45,892 nt of DNA, from NCBI GenBank assembly GCA_004367505.1, contig SFCB01000031.1:1-45892 (forward strand). The letters are read 5' to 3'. Positions 24,358-34,399 of the stretch are shown piece by piece. The DNA comes from Chloroflexi bacterium OHK40. Its GTDB lineage: Bacteria > Chloroflexota > Chloroflexia > Chloroflexales > Chloroflexaceae. The notes beneath the pieces were generated by a model. It ran no database searches and was not told the DNA's origin. It saw nothing but the letters and a program-made list of their open reading frames with translations. Both the position numbers and the translations under genes were made by a program. Within the stretch, counting starts at the first letter, position 1. Every line of letters starts with the position of its first letter.

Positions 24358-27300
24358 GGGGCGCTCCTTCCCGGTAGGTCGGGGCGTAGCGGGTCCAGCT
24401 GACAGTCACCGTGGTGCCGGCGTCGGGCTGGCTCGTGATCAACAGGGCAGCTCCGATCCCTGCCGCGCGCTCGTGGATCGACTCAAGGCCGAAGCCACCG
24501 GGGTAGTTCGCGCCTGGCTCAAAGCCCCGACCATCATCGGATACCTCCAGGGTGAGGGTGCCATACCACTCGTCGGCACTGGCGGGCGGCACCACGCCCA
24601 GGCGAATCGTTACGCGGCAGGCATGGGCGTGGCGCACCACATTATTCAGGGCCTCCTGGGCGATGCGATAGAGCGCGATGTGCACATCGGGGCTGAGCGG
24701 CGGTGTCCGCTCCAGAGAAACCCGCACCTTCGCTCCACTCTTGGCCGCGAGGGTGCCCACCAGATTGTTGAGCGCCTCGTGGAGCGGCGTGCGGGCCAGG
24801 GCAGCCGGACGGAGTTCCAGAAGCAGGGCGCGCATCTCTGCCTGGGCACTCTCCGTCAGCCGGACGAGATCGCCCATGGCCGCTCGGGCCTCCTCCGGGT
24901 CGAGCTCCCAGAGCTGGGGCAGCACGCGGGCGGTGCGGGTTGCCGCCAGCAGCGCCTGGCTCACCGAGTCGTGCAGGTCACGGGCGATCCGTCGTCGCTC
25001 ACCCTCGGCCGCCTCGCGGCCCGCCTCGCCGTAGCGGCGGGCGTTGTCAATGGCGATCGCGGCGTGGGTCGCGAAGGCCTCCAGGGTAGCAACGTCGTCT
25101 TCGCTATAGGCCTGCACGGCGAGCGAGTCGATCGTGAGCACCCCAAACGTTTTCGATCCGAAGATCAGGGGCACGCCGATACCACTGCGGATCGCCTCAT
25201 CGTCCGACCATGGCACCCAGCTGTGATTCCTGTGGGTATCGCGCACGAGGTAGGGGCGGCGCTCGCGCACAATCCGCTGGAGGATCGAGTGGTTGGCGAT
25301 CTTAACACGAGAACCCCGGAAGCGCTCAGCCAGTCCCACGCCCTCGATCAGCAACAGGTGAGCGCCCTCGCGCAGAAAGACGGCGGCGCCGTCGTAGGGC
25401 AGCACGCGGCGCAGGTGCGTAAAGATACCCTTGACGAGGGCCTGCTGATCGAGGTCCCGCGCTAGCTCGATGGCGATCCGGCGCAGGTTCTCGGCGAGGC
25501 GGCGCTGCTGCTGCTCAGTGGCTAGCAGGCGGCTATTGTCGATCGCGGCGGCCAGCGTGCTGGCCACTGTCTGGGCCAGGGTGAGATCGTGCACCCCGAA
25601 TGGCTGGCCCGGATGCCGCGCGGCGATGCCGAGGAGCCCGACGGGTGTGCCGTAGACGAGCAGTGGAGTGAGCAGGACGGCATGGGGGACACTTGCGTCG
25701 GCCGGGTGGCACAGTTGCGAGAGCACGTCTTCGCCAGGCTGAAGCACGCGCGGGGTACGCTGGGCAAAGATCTGGCGCAAGGTCGGGCTACCGGCAAGGG
25801 GGGCCGTGCGCGCATCGGGCGAGGCAGCGCATCCCACCATTGCCAGTGGATGGAGCCTGGCCTCGCCCTCAACGTACGACCAGATCGCCACCGCCGGGGA
25901 CTCGAAGAGGCGTTGAACGAGGACGCTGATCGCTTCGATCTCGTGCTCGAGGTGCTGCCACGTCGCCAGTGCCTGGGCGATCTGGTTGAGGATCAGCAGT
26001 TCGCCGATCCGGCGCCGGAGGGTATCGGTCGTCTCGCGGCGCTGAAGAAACGAGGCGACCATCTCAGCGGCTGTCTGGAGCCCCTGTGCCTCATCGGCGT
26101 CCCATGGCCGTTCTGATGCGCCGCTGATGGCCAGGTAGCCCCACCAGCGAGCGCCGAGGTGTACCGGCACCAGCATGGTGCGCTGCTCGGCCTCGGCTGG
26201 AGCGAGGGGCGCGGCGACAAGCCCGGCCCAGGGCCCGCTCACCATGTGCCTGGCGCTCAGGCGCTGGGCGACGTCCGGGTGCAGTGTATGCGGCTCAGGG
26301 CTCATGGGAGGACCACCGGTTGCCACGAACAGATGGCTAGCGGCGGCGGGGCCAGGCGTCTGGTAGACCACGATGCGGCTGGCGTGGGCGGCGCCGAGCA
26401 GGTGGTGCAGCGCCGTTCCCACCACCTGCTCGACGTGGGATTCGTCGGCCGTCTCGGCGAGGAGCGCCTGCGAGCACCGTGCGAGGGCATGGGCGTAGCG
26501 GGCGCGGCGGGCCAGGGCCTCTTCAGCGGCGCGCCGCGTGCTGATGTCGAGGTAGATCGCGCCGACGGACACTACATGGCCGGCGGCGTCGAAGATCGGG
26601 AAGAGCGTCGCCAGGGCAGTGCGGGTCTTCGTGTCGGGCGAGAGAACTTCGTCCTCGAACTGCAAGGGCTTGCGGTGTTCGACGACGCTGCGCCGGCGGG
26701 CGTGCCAGATTGCGGCAATCTCCGGCGGGAAGTAGTCATCGGCCGTGTGGCCGGGGATGGTCTCCGGGGTGGTTGCCAGCGCCTCGGCCATTGGCGGGTT
26801 CGCCAGCAGAAAGCGGCCCTCAGTGTCCTGCAGGGCGACAGCCACGGGCGCATAATCGAGGATGGCGGCGAGGAGCACCTGGTGGTGGCGCAACTCCTCC
26901 TCAGCCCTGCGGCGAGCGGTGATCTCGTGGGAGAAGCCGGCGATCCCCGTAATGCTGCCTCCGGGGCCGTGGATCGGCAGGCGCAGCGTAATTAACCAGA
27001 CCGGCTGGCCGGTGTGATCCCGGGTGAGCAGTTCGTTGGTGTACGCTCTACCAGTGCAGAGCACCTGCTCGTCGCAGCCCTGAATAATCTCGCTCGCCTC
27101 GGGCGAGAGGGCCTCGTTGGCGGTGCGGCCGAGCACCTCCTCGCGGCGACGCCCGTGGAAGTCCAGCATCGCATCGCTGACAAAGAGGTAGCGCCCCTCC
27201 ACGTCTTTGATCCAGACCAGGTACGGGAGCGTACGCTGGAGCAGGTGCTCGCGCTGTGTAGCGGCGACCAGGCGTGCTTCGGCCGCCTGGCGCGCGGCCT

Positions 27301-27397
27301 GTTCCTCGGCGAGCGCGCGGCGGCAGGCGGCCAGTTCCTCCAGCAGGGCTGACGTGGAGGCATCGGGGGCCTTCGATGGCTTGCTGCGAGCGCTCAT
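24350..27397 (-). CDS. PAS/GAF sensor histidine kinase (NarL type)
   Basis: A 1015-residue cytoplasmic sensor kinase with no membrane helix. Approximate order: short coiled coil 10-55, PAS 55-165 (LPYLVWIKDVEGRYLFVSD), PAS 175-300, then three GAF-like domains at 310-470, 480-640 and 645-790. A HisKA_3 dimerisation domain follows, with the phosphoacceptor His809 in ARDLHDSVSQAL. The ATPase domain has NNVVRHAHA, DDGRGFEP and GGFGLESIHERA. So many input domains suggest integration of redox, gas or small-ligand cues, but no haem- or flavin-binding signature is obvious. The ATG at 27397 is preferred over an extension to 27448. Confidence 0.93.
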   Translation of the reverse strand: MSARSKPSKAPDASTSALLEELAACRRALAEEQAARQAAEARLVAATQREHLLQRTLPYLVWIKDVEGRYLFVSDAMLDFHGRRREEVLGRTANEALSPEASEIIQGCDEQVLCTGRAYTNELLTRDHTGQPVWLITLRLPIHGPGGSITGIAGFSHEITARRRAEEELRHHQVLLAAILDYAPVAVALQDTEGRFLLANPPMAEALATTPETIPGHTADDYFPPEIAAIWHARRRSVVEHRKPLQFEDEVLSPDTKTRTALATLFPIFDAAGHVVSVGAIYLDISTRRAAEEALARRARYAHALARCSQALLAETADESHVEQVVGTALHHLLGAAHASRIVVYQTPGPAAASHLFVATGGPPMSPEPHTLHPDVAQRLSARHMVSGPWAGLVAAPLAPAEAEQRTMLVPVHLGARWWGYLAISGASERPWDADEAQGLQTAAEMVASFLQRRETTDTLRRRIGELLILNQIAQALATWQHLEHEIEAISVLVQRLFESPAVAIWSYVEGEARLHPLAMVGCAASPDARTAPLAGSPTLRQIFAQRTPRVLQPGEDVLSQLCHPADASVPHAVLLTPLLVYGTPVGLLGIAARHPGQPFGVHDLTLAQTVASTLAAAIDNSRLLATEQQQRRLAENLRRIAIELARDLDQQALVKGIFTHLRRVLPYDGAAVFLREGAHLLLIEGVGLAERFRGSRVKIANHSILQRIVRERRPYLVRDTHRNHSWVPWSDDEAIRSGIGVPLIFGSKTFGVLTIDSLAVQAYSEDDVATLEAFATHAAIAIDNARRYGEAGREAAEGERRRIARDLHDSVSQALLAATRTARVLPQLWELDPEEARAAMGDLVRLTESAQAEMRALLLELRPAALARTPLHEALNNLVGTLAAKSGAKVRVSLERTPPLSPDVHIALYRIAQEALNNVVRHAHACRVTIRLGVVPPASADEWYGTLTLEVSDDGRGFEPGANYPGGFGLESIHERAAGIGAALLITSQPDAGTTVTVSWTRYAPTYREGAPHE

Positions 27398-27509
27398 CGG
27401 CCCCCCCGAGCTATACCAGCCTCGGAGGGACAGTCCGCCGGCGCCCACGGCTGGTGCGCTTCAGGCCCCCGATGCTAGCGATTGATCAGCGTAGACAGCA
27501 GTCTTCTTC

Positions 27510-27538
27510 ATTATAGTTCGGGTTACGGAAGAGCTCAA
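27510..27538 (-). promoter_or_regulatory. Promoter of the sensor kinase operon
   Basis: On the minus strand TTGAGC (27538-27533), a 17-bp spacer and TATAAT (27515-27510). It lies between the MoaD-like gene and the kinase gene, giving a leader of about 105 bases. This makes the two-component pair a transcription unit separate from the upstream beta-propeller operon. Confidence 0.75.
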
Positions 27539-27554
27539 GGATCCGGGTGTAAAC

Positions 27555-27854
27555 TTAGCCGCCGGCCATGGCGCCCACCACCAGGAAGGGTTCGGTGCCT
27601 GCTACGACAGGCGCGGGGAGCGGGGCGTCGGGCGATTCGTGTGAGAGGTCCTGCTCGCATGCGAAGAAGCGCACGAAGGGCCGCCGTTGTTTCGTCACAT
27701 GGTCGCGGATCGTCCCACGGAGCACCGGGTAGGCCTCCTCGAGCGCGTCGAGAACCGTGCGCTGGGTGACCAGCCCATCGATCGGCAGCACCACCTCGCC
27801 ACTCACACGGGCCAGCGCGCGGAGGTGGGCCGGGAGCCAGACGCGGATGTTCAT
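27555..27854 (-). CDS. MoaD/ThiS-like sulfur-carrier protein
   Basis: A 99-residue beta-grasp protein. It starts [15 protein letters not shown], has [16 protein letters not shown] in the middle and ends in the diglycine MAGG directly before the stop, the hallmark of ubiquitin-like sulfur carriers that are adenylated and thiocarboxylated at the C-terminal Gly. The start overlaps the preceding beta-propeller gene by 4 bp (ATGA), so the pair is translationally coupled. No E1-like activating enzyme is in the window. It is unlikely to be the molybdopterin MoaD proper, since moaC is 26 kb away and moaE is absent. Confidence 0.82.
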   Translation of the reverse strand: MNIRVWLPAHLRALARVSGEVVLPIDGLVTQRTVLDALEEAYPVLRGTIRDHVTKQRRPFVRFFACEQDLSHESPDAPLPAPVVAGTEPFLVVGAMAGG

Positions 27855-28966
27855 GGGAGGGTCTGCACTTCCACCGATAGGACAGCCGGAAGATCACGCA
27901 CGATCGGGGCCCAGCTGTCACCGCCATTGGCCGATGCGTAGACCTGCCCGCCGGTCGTGCCGAAATAGATTCCGCACGGGTCGAGCGTGTCGACGGCCAT
28001 CGCATCGCGCAGAACATTGACGTAACAATCGCGCTGGGGCAGGCCCGTGGCGAGCGGCTCCCACTCGTGGCCACCGGACCGGCTGCGGTAGACGCGCAGC
28101 TTGCCATCGGGGGGGTAGTGCTCGGAGTCGCTCTTGATCGGCACCACGTAGACTGTCTCCGGCTCGTGGGCGTGGACAGCAATCGGGAAGCCGAAGTCAG
28201 TCGGCAGGTTCCCGCTAATCTCGTGCCAGTTATCGCCGCCATCGTCGCTGCGCATCACGTCCCAGTGCTTCTGCATAAAGAGCACCCCGGGGCGTGCGGG
28301 GTGCATCGCGAGGTGGTGCACACAGTGGCCAACCTCGGCCTGCGGGTCGGGGATGCCATCGGAGCGGAGCCCGCGGTTGATCGGCCGCCAGGTGAGGCCG
28401 CCGTCGTCGGTGCGGAAGGCCCCCGCCGCCGAGATGGCGATATAGATCCGCTTGGGGTCGCTCGGGTCCAGCACGATCGTATGGAGACACAGCCCGCCGG
28501 CTCCGGGCTGCCAGAGGGGCCCCGAGGGGTGCTGGCGCAACCCCGAGAGCTCCTGCCACGTCGCCCCGCCGTCGGTCGTGCGGAAGAGCGCGGCATCCTC
28601 CACGCCTGCATAGACCGTGTCCGGGTCGCTCAGGGAGGGCTCAAGGTGCCAGACGCGGGTGAACTCCCAGGGGTGCTGGGTGCCGTCGTACCACTGGTGG
28701 GTGCCGGGAACGCCGTCGTAGGTGAACTGGTTTCCGACCGGCTCCCAGGTGGTGCCGCCATCATCCGAGCGCTGGATGAGCTGCCCGAACCAGCCGGTTG
28801 ACTGGGAGGCGTAGAGACGGTTCGGGTTGGCCGGAGAGCCCTTCAGGTGGTAGACCTCCCAGCCCGCGAAGTGGGGGCCGCTTACCTCCCAGCGTTCGCG
28901 CTTTCCGTCCGCCGTGAGAATGAACGCTCCCTTGCGTGTACCCACGAGCACCCGTACTCCGCTCAT
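27851..28966 (-). CDS. Asp-box beta-propeller (BNR repeat) protein
   Basis: A 371-residue protein with about six Asp-box motifs (SxDGGxTW): [36 protein letters not shown], then the weaker SRSGGHEWE and SANGGDSWA. It is a sialidase- or photosystem-stability-factor-like beta propeller. There is no signal peptide, so it is probably cytoplasmic. The ATG at 28966 has AGGAG upstream and starts [15 protein letters not shown]. Sialidase catalytic residues are not evident, so I do not call it an enzyme. It is coupled to the MoaD/ThiS-like gene. The function of this pair is unknown to me. Confidence 0.85.
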   Translation of the reverse strand: MSGVRVLVGTRKGAFILTADGKRERWEVSGPHFAGWEVYHLKGSPANPNRLYASQSTGWFGQLIQRSDDGGTTWEPVGNQFTYDGVPGTHQWYDGTQHPWEFTRVWHLEPSLSDPDTVYAGVEDAALFRTTDGGATWQELSGLRQHPSGPLWQPGAGGLCLHTIVLDPSDPKRIYIAISAAGAFRTDDGGLTWRPINRGLRSDGIPDPQAEVGHCVHHLAMHPARPGVLFMQKHWDVMRSDDGGDNWHEISGNLPTDFGFPIAVHAHEPETVYVVPIKSDSEHYPPDGKLRVYRSRSGGHEWEPLATGLPQRDCYVNVLRDAMAVDTLDPCGIYFGTTGGQVYASANGGDSWAPIVRDLPAVLSVEVQTLP

Positions 28967-28999
28967 GTGTGGCTCCTTCCCGATCGGCTGATATGGCTT

Positions 29000-29027
29000 A
29001 GTATAGCACGCATGTTCGTTTTTGCAA
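29000..29027 (-). promoter_or_regulatory. Promoter of the beta-propeller/MoaD-like pair
   Basis: On the minus strand TTGCAA (29027-29022), a 16-bp spacer and TATACT (29005-29000), with an extended -10 (TGCTATACT). The leader to the ATG at 28966 is about 27 bases. Confidence 0.7.
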
Positions 29028-29110
29028 GCTGGGGACAGGCGTGCAGGGCCATCCGGCACGCCTGCCTGCCCCTGCTTGTGCGGGGGTGGGTGTCACCGGC
29101 AACCGCGTGA

Positions 29111-29163
29111 GCCCGCGCAGGCGGGCTTCGCCGCCCCAGAGCCGCGCGCTTCAGCGCCACGGC
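29111..29163 (+). repeat. Dispersed palindromic repeat, copy 2
   Basis: Two hairpins in tandem: GCCCGC (29111-29116) with GCGGGC (29121-29126), then GCGCT (29146-29150) with AGCGC (29153-29157) inside GCCG/CGGC. Bases 29135-29162 match 445-472 at 27 of 28 positions. It occupies the spacer between two divergent promoters; 28967-29340 holds no gene. Confidence 0.65.
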
Positions 29164-29207
29164 ACGCGTGTGCAGGACCGTCCGGGACATCCATCCGGCC
29201 GCCACGG

Positions 29208-29236
29208 TTGACGAAATGCCGCCGGCGCGGTACCAT
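29208..29236 (+). promoter_or_regulatory. Promoter of the ATP-grasp/alpha-E operon
   Basis: TTGACG (29208-29213), a 17-bp spacer and TACCAT (29231-29236). Transcription would start near 29243, about 100 bases before the first gene of the operon. Confidence 0.65.
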
Positions 29237-29340
29237 ACACTCTAACCCTGAGAGTACAACCGAGTGTGTCGCGGCAGCGCTGCCCGCCCCCCTCTCTGTG
29301 GCCTCTGTCCCGTTACGGCAGAAGCACACCGGTACGCCCT

Positions 29341-30813
29341 ATGCTGACCGAGCGCAGCGCGCGAACGAACGGCCACTCGCTGTTCAATAGCTACTTCCTT
29401 GACACCGCGTATGATGAGATGTTCGATGCGGCCGGGGAGCCGCGCCCGCATTACGGCGCGCTCTACCGGCACTTGATCGAGCTCTCCGCGCGTGAGTTGC
29501 AGCAGCGCCAGGCCTACGCCGATCTGACCTTCCTCAACCAGGGGATCACCTTCACGGTCTACGGCGATGGCGAGGGTACTGAGCGGATCTTCCCCTACGA
29601 CTTGCTGCCCCGGATTATAACGACGGCCGAGTGGCTGACGGTGGAGCGGGGCCTGCGGCAGCGGATCACTGCCCTCAACCATTTTCTCCACGACATCTAC
29701 CACGAGGCGCGCATCCTCGCAGACGGTATCGTCCCCCGCGAGTTGGTTTATACCTGCCAGCACTTCCGCCGGGAGCTGCGGGGCGTGGCTGTGCCGCGCA
29801 GGGTGTATGTGTCGGTCGCAGGCACCGATCTGGTGCGGCTGCCCTCGGGGCAGTTCGCCGTGCTGGAGGACAACCTGCGGGTGCCGAGCGGGGTAAGCTA
29901 TATGCTTACCAACCGCCAGGTGATGAAGCGCGCCTTCCCACGGCTCTTTGCGACCTACGGTGTGCGCCCGATCGACCACTACGGCCAGGCGCTGCTCAGT
30001 ACGTTGCGCTCACTGGCGCCACCACACTGCCCTGAGCCAACCATCGTGGTGCTCACCCCCGGGGTGTTCAACTCGGCCTATTTTGAGCATACCTTCCTCG
30101 CTCGCCAGATGGGCGTTGAGCTGGTGGAAGGTCGTGACTTGCTGGTGCATGACAATATCGTCTATATGCGCACCACGGCGGGTCTGCGACGGGTGGATGT
30201 GATCTACCGGCGCGTGGACGATGATTTTATCGATCCGCTGGCTTTCCGTAGCGATTCGATCCTCGGGGTGGCTGGCCTGGTAAACGCCTATCGCGCCGGC
30301 AATGTGGCCATCTGCAACGCGCTGGGTACCGGCATCGCCGATGATAAGGCCGTGTACGCCTATGTGCCGCGGATCATCACTTACTACCTGGGTGAGGAGC
30401 CGATCCTGCCCAATGTGGAGACCTACCTCTGCGACGACCCGAGCGAACAGCGCTATGTGCTTGAGCACCTGGATGAACTGGTGGTCAAGGCGGTGGGTGA
30501 GTCGGGCGGGTATGGGATGCTGATCGGTCCCCATAGTACTGCCGAGGAGCGTGAGCGCTTCCGGGCGCGCATCCTGGCCAACCCACGTAACTATATCGCC
30601 CAGCCTACCCTGCAGCTCTCACGGGCCCCCTGCTTCGTCAACGGTCAGGTCGAGCCGCGCCACGTGGATCTGCGACCCTTTATCCTCTGTGGCGGTGAGC
30701 AGACGACGATCGTTCCGGGCGGACTAACTCGGGTGGCGCTGCGCAAGGGCTCCCTGGTGGTCAACTCTTCGCAGGGCGGGGGAAGCAAAGATACCTGGGT
30801 GCTCTTTGAGTAA
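29341..30813 (+). CDS. Circularly permuted ATP-grasp protein
   Basis: A 490-residue protein of the circularly permuted ATP-grasp family (DUF404/DUF407). Recognisable parts are [15 protein letters not shown] near the N-terminus, [62 protein letters not shown] and [11 protein letters not shown]. Members are predicted to form peptide-like bonds using ATP. The substrate is unknown. Start chosen at 29341 because the family begins shortly before FxSYxLxxxYDEMFD; no clear ribosome binding site is seen. First of three genes with alpha-E and transglutaminase partners. Confidence 0.9.
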   Translation: MLTERSARTNGHSLFNSYFLDTAYDEMFDAAGEPRPHYGALYRHLIELSARELQQRQAYADLTFLNQGITFTVYGDGEGTERIFPYDLLPRIITTAEWLTVERGLRQRITALNHFLHDIYHEARILADGIVPRELVYTCQHFRRELRGVAVPRRVYVSVAGTDLVRLPSGQFAVLEDNLRVPSGVSYMLTNRQVMKRAFPRLFATYGVRPIDHYGQALLSTLRSLAPPHCPEPTIVVLTPGVFNSAYFEHTFLARQMGVELVEGRDLLVHDNIVYMRTTAGLRRVDVIYRRVDDDFIDPLAFRSDSILGVAGLVNAYRAGNVAICNALGTGIADDKAVYAYVPRIITYYLGEEPILPNVETYLCDDPSEQRYVLEHLDELVVKAVGESGGYGMLIGPHSTAEERERFRARILANPRNYIAQPTLQLSRAPCFVNGQVEPRHVDLRPFILCGGEQTTIVPGGLTRVALRKGSLVVNSSQGGGSKDTWVLFE

Positions 30814-30840
30814 CGGGCAGACGTACACGCTACACGAGCT

Positions 30841-31803
30841 ATGCTGTCTCGCGATGCTGATAGCCTTTACTGGATGAGCCGCTACCTGGAGCGGGCCGAG
30901 CACACGGCCCGGCTGCTTGGTGTCGGCCTCACCCAGATGCTCGACCAGACGCCCGAGCTCGCGCCGCCGCGCTGGGGCCGGCTGCTGAGCGCGCTCCAGG
31001 CAACCCCGCCCAGGGAAGGGCTCGCCGATGCCTACGCGATCACCCGGGAGCTGACGTTTGAGCCGGCCAATGCGAACGCGATCGTGGCCTGTGTGGCGCT
31101 GGCCCGCGAGAATGCGCGCCAGGTGCGCCAGCAGATCAGCAGCGAGATGTGGGAGCAGATTAACCGGCTTTACCTGCGGGTGCGCGCCACGACCCCGGAG
31201 GCAATCTGGCAGAGTGAGCCGATCGAGTTCTACCAGGCGATCAAAGAGGGCGCCCACCTGTTCCAGGGGATTACCGATGCGACGATGAGCCACGGCGAGG
31301 GCTGGCACTTCATCCAGGTGGGCCGCTACCTCGAGCGCGCCGGCGCGACGGCCCTGCTGCTGGATGTCTTCTTCCGCCCTTTTCTCGAGACGCCCCCCGG
31401 CGAGCCACCCATCCTCGACGAGAACGACTGGGTGGGCCTGCTCAAGTGCTGCACCGCCTTCGAGGCCTACTGCAAGGTCTACACCGCCGATGTGCAGCCT
31501 ACTGCCGTGGCGGAGTTCTTGCTGCTGAACGGTGAGTTGCCTCGCTCGGTGCGCTTCGCCGCCGATCGCATTCAGCGAGCGCTACAGGAGATTGGCCGCG
31601 CCACTGGCTCGCGTGGGGCGGGCCGCGCAGAGCGCCTCGCCGGTCGTCTGCGGGCCGCGCTCGATTACGGCCAGGTAGATGAGATTATGGCCGACAATAT
31701 GCACGCCGACCTTGCCAGTATTCAGCGCCAGTGCGCTGCCATTCACAACGCGATCTACCAGGCCTACATCACCTACCCCGTTGAGTCTGCGCTCGCCCAG
31801 TAG
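30841..31803 (+). CDS. Alpha-E domain protein
   Basis: A 320-residue, mostly helical protein of the alpha-E (DUF403) family. The start MLSRDADSLYWMSRYLERAEHTARLL matches the family's N-terminus and fixes the ATG. Further marks are NARQVRQQISSEMWEQIN and the HFIQVGRYLERA repeat of the helical motif. No catalytic residues are known for the family. It nearly always sits beside a circularly permuted ATP-grasp gene, as here (27-bp gap), so it is probably a partner or carrier in the same reaction. Confidence 0.92.
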   Translation: MLSRDADSLYWMSRYLERAEHTARLLGVGLTQMLDQTPELAPPRWGRLLSALQATPPREGLADAYAITRELTFEPANANAIVACVALARENARQVRQQISSEMWEQINRLYLRVRATTPEAIWQSEPIEFYQAIKEGAHLFQGITDATMSHGEGWHFIQVGRYLERAGATALLLDVFFRPFLETPPGEPPILDENDWVGLLKCCTAFEAYCKVYTADVQPTAVAEFLLLNGELPRSVRFAADRIQRALQEIGRATGSRGAGRAERLAGRLRAALDYGQVDEIMADNMHADLASIQRQCAAIHNAIYQAYITYPVESALAQ

Positions 31804-31862
31804 CCAATGCACCATGCGCGGCATGCCCCTCGCCCTGCTGCATGGCGCAGGTCGCATCCATC

Positions 31863-32804
31863 ATGTATTACTCCATTCTTCACAAGACCCGGTTTCGCTA
31901 CAGCGCACCGGTGAGCGAGAGCCTGACCGAGGTGCGCATGCAGCCCCGCTCGGAGGGAGGCCAGCGCTGCCTGAGCTTTAAGCTCATCACCAGCCCCCCG
32001 GCCCGGGTGTTCAGCTACACCGATAGCTTCGGCAACCTGGTGCATCACTTCGATATTCCGGCGCCGCATCGCCAGGTGACGATCAGCGCCGAGGCGCTGG
32101 TGATCCTGCCGCCGCCCCCGCCCCTGCCAGAGGCGCTCCCACCGACGGCCTGGGATGAGCTCGATGCGCTTACCGCCGCTGAGGACCACTGGGACGCGCT
32201 CGCGCCAAGCACCTTCGCCCGGCCCACTCCACTTCTGGATGCGCTCGCCCGCGAGCTCGAGCTGCGCCGCCGCGATGACCCGCTGAGCCTGCTGCGGGAG
32301 TTGAATGCGCGCCTCTACGATACCTTCGCCTACGACCCTGAGCACACCGAGGTGGACTCGCCGATCGATGTCGCGCTGGAGGCACGCCGCGGTGTCTGCC
32401 AGGACTATAGCCACGTGATGATCGCCCTGGTGCGCGGGCTCGGCGTGCCCTGCCGCTACGTGAGCGGCTACCTCTTCCACCGCGTCGAGGACCACGACCG
32501 CTCGGCGCAGGACGCCACCCACGCCTGGGTGGAGGCGCTCTTGCCCGGCCTGGGCTGGGTTGGCTTCGACCCGACGAACAACCTGATCGCGGGGGAGCGC
32601 CATATTCGTACGGCGGTGGGCCGTGACTACGCGGATGTACCGCCGACCCGGGGAGTCTATAAGGGGCGCGCCGAGAGCACCCTGGAGGTGGGGGTGAAGG
32701 TCGTCCCGACCGAGGCCCCCATCCCGGATGAGGATGTGCTGCCGCTGCCCGCCGGGGTGGTGGTGCCCGCCGAGAGCGCCGACGAGCAGCATATGCAGCA
32801 ATAA
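31863..32804 (+). CDS. Transglutaminase-like cysteine peptidase
   Basis: A 313-residue protein. The N-terminal bacterial transglutaminase-associated domain (YSILHKTRFRYSAPVSESLTEVRMQPR) is followed by a papain-fold transglutaminase core with Cys in RRGVCQDYSHVM, His in DATHAWVEALLPG and Asp in GWVGFDPTNN, a complete triad. It probably hydrolyses or ligates peptides in the cytoplasm; no signal peptide is seen. A start at 31842 is possible, but 31863 matches the family. Third gene of the ATP-grasp/alpha-E operon. Confidence 0.92.
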   Translation: MYYSILHKTRFRYSAPVSESLTEVRMQPRSEGGQRCLSFKLITSPPARVFSYTDSFGNLVHHFDIPAPHRQVTISAEALVILPPPPPLPEALPPTAWDELDALTAAEDHWDALAPSTFARPTPLLDALARELELRRRDDPLSLLRELNARLYDTFAYDPEHTEVDSPIDVALEARRGVCQDYSHVMIALVRGLGVPCRYVSGYLFHRVEDHDRSAQDATHAWVEALLPGLGWVGFDPTNNLIAGERHIRTAVGRDYADVPPTRGVYKGRAESTLEVGVKVVPTEAPIPDEDVLPLPAGVVVPAESADEQHMQQ

Positions 32805-32887
32805 TGGCCACGAAGGCGCGAAGTGGGCCATGTCCTCATCCGTAGTCAGTGTGCGAAGGCCTGCCGAAGCAGAGATGCTGAACCACC

Positions 32888-33500
32888 TCAGGGGTTGATG
32901 CGCTTGGCAGTGCGGATGGCCTTGTAGACGGCGAGATAGGCCTGATGCCCATCACAGAAGGCCCGCAGGAGGGTACGCAAGCCGCTGGGCCCACCATCAC
33001 GCGTGTGGCCGTAGACTTCCCGCACCCCGTCACCGTCGTCAGTGCGTGCCCGTGCGCCCTTGGCGTAACAGACGGTGACGGGGTCTGGATCGCCCTGGTA
33101 GCCCGCTCACTCGTCACTGTAGCGGATTGCGCCTGTCGGCAGCAGCGTCGCCAGTACCCCTGGCCGTTCTCCTTGCTGGGGTGGCGAGCACCAAGCGGCG
33201 TCCTTCTCGCGCGAGAAGTGGCCTAACGCCAGCGGTAAGCGGCGCCGCTGGCAGGCGTGGAGGGCAAGCGCGTAGGCGTGTTTGTCGCTCACGTCCAGTG
33301 CTTTGGCCAACGGCGCGGTGCGCGCGCCCTGCACGACGCTGTGGAGGAACAAGAAGAGGGTGGAAGGCTGCTGGTGGGTCTGTACAACGGAGGTACCGGT
33401 TAGCCGCGTGTAGGAGTGCTGGCAATCTCGGCAGCGGTCGCTGGGAACGGCTTGATCGGGGCGCCTGATCGGAGCTGCGCCACTGTGGTAGTGTCACAGC
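32888..33500 (-). pseudogene. Decayed transposase (IS1595-like)
   Basis: On the minus strand, one frame (33497 to 33107) reads CRDCQHSYTRLTGTSVVQ, then LFLFLHSVVQGARTAPLAKALDVSDKHAYALALHACQ, resembling the zinc-ribbon and helix-turn-helix start of IS1595-type transposases. It stops at 33107. A downstream stretch in another frame continues REVYGHTRDGGPSGLRTLLRAFCDGHQAYLAVYKAIRTA to a stop at 32888. The two parts would be one protein if a frameshift were repaired. No terminal inverted repeats are evident, so this is a relic. The family call is tentative; IS1-like is possible. Confidence 0.6.
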
Positions 33501-33529
33501 GAGCCGGGATCAGCGTGCGGGATACGGGA

Positions 33530-34399
33530 TCACGGAGTGTTTAGCGCCCAGTCGTATGGCTTGAACGCCAGGTCTACCTCGGCCCGCGATTCGATCCAAC
33601 GGCGGCGCGGGTCGGAGGGTGGGAGGTGGGCACACACGAAGCGGACGACACCCTCAAGGCCCCCGAAGTCGGCGCGGTACCACTGGAAGATCGTAGAGAC
33701 GTGCAGGACGCCTCGCCGCTCGTCGATCGTGGTGTCGGCGTCGATAAAGGCGCGGGCGGCGAGTTCAAGCTGGGCATCCATGCGGGCGGCGCTGTATGCC
33801 GCGATTGGCGGGCAGGAGCGACTGGCGCAGTTCAGGGCACAGTGAATGCGCGGATCGATCGGGGTGATCACCCAGGCCGCCCGTGGGTCGCCCGGGGCGA
33901 ATTGTGGCCCCGGCAGGTAGGGGTTGCCCGCGTTGGAGCGCAGCACGCCGTGCTCGATATCGTCGGCGCTGAGGCGCTGGCCGCCCACAATGTAGGCGGC
34001 GCGCCGGAAGAAGCCGAGGGCAGGCCCGGCCTTCGTGACGCTGCCCCGCACCTCGTATGCTACAACAGCGTCGAGGATGAGCGCGTTGTAGAGGTTGATC
34101 CAGAAGGCCAGACGCTCGTCTCGTGAGGCCAGGCTGGCCGGGTTAAAGCTGGGGAGGCGGGCGGCGATCTCGGCGCGGTACGCGGCGTAGGCCGCGCTTG
34201 CCTTGAGCGCGCCGTAGTCGACGTGGGCACCGTCGGCGCTGATGGCGGCGTTCTTGAGCGCGCGCAGCCCAGTCTCGAGAGCCGCCACGAGGTCGGTCGA
34301 TCCGCCGCCCGGGGGGCTCTCGCCGTTCAGTGTTTCGGCGCCGCGCGCCCCGCCCAGCAGGCGCAGGGCTGCTTCGCGCAGGTTGACGAGCTCGTTCAT
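33530..34399 (-). CDS. DUF547 family protein
   Basis: A 289-residue protein of the DUF547 family. Conserved stretches are DERLAFWINLYNALILDAVV and the Cys-rich IDPRIHCALNCASRSCPPI, followed by FIDADTTID and a C-terminal FVCAHLP. The HCALNCAS motif suggests a metal- or thiol-based site, but no activity is established that I know of. No signal peptide is seen from the ATG at 34399; the frame is open to 34504. It stands alone between the transposase relic and a + strand fragment. Confidence 0.85.
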   Translation of the reverse strand: MNELVNLREAALRLLGGARGAETLNGESPPGGGSTDLVAALETGLRALKNAAISADGAHVDYGALKASAAYAAYRAEIAARLPSFNPASLASRDERLAFWINLYNALILDAVVAYEVRGSVTKAGPALGFFRRAAYIVGGQRLSADDIEHGVLRSNAGNPYLPGPQFAPGDPRAAWVITPIDPRIHCALNCASRSCPPIAAYSAARMDAQLELAARAFIDADTTIDERRGVLHVSTIFQWYRADFGGLEGVVRFVCAHLPPSDPRRRWIESRAEVDLAFKPYDWALNTP

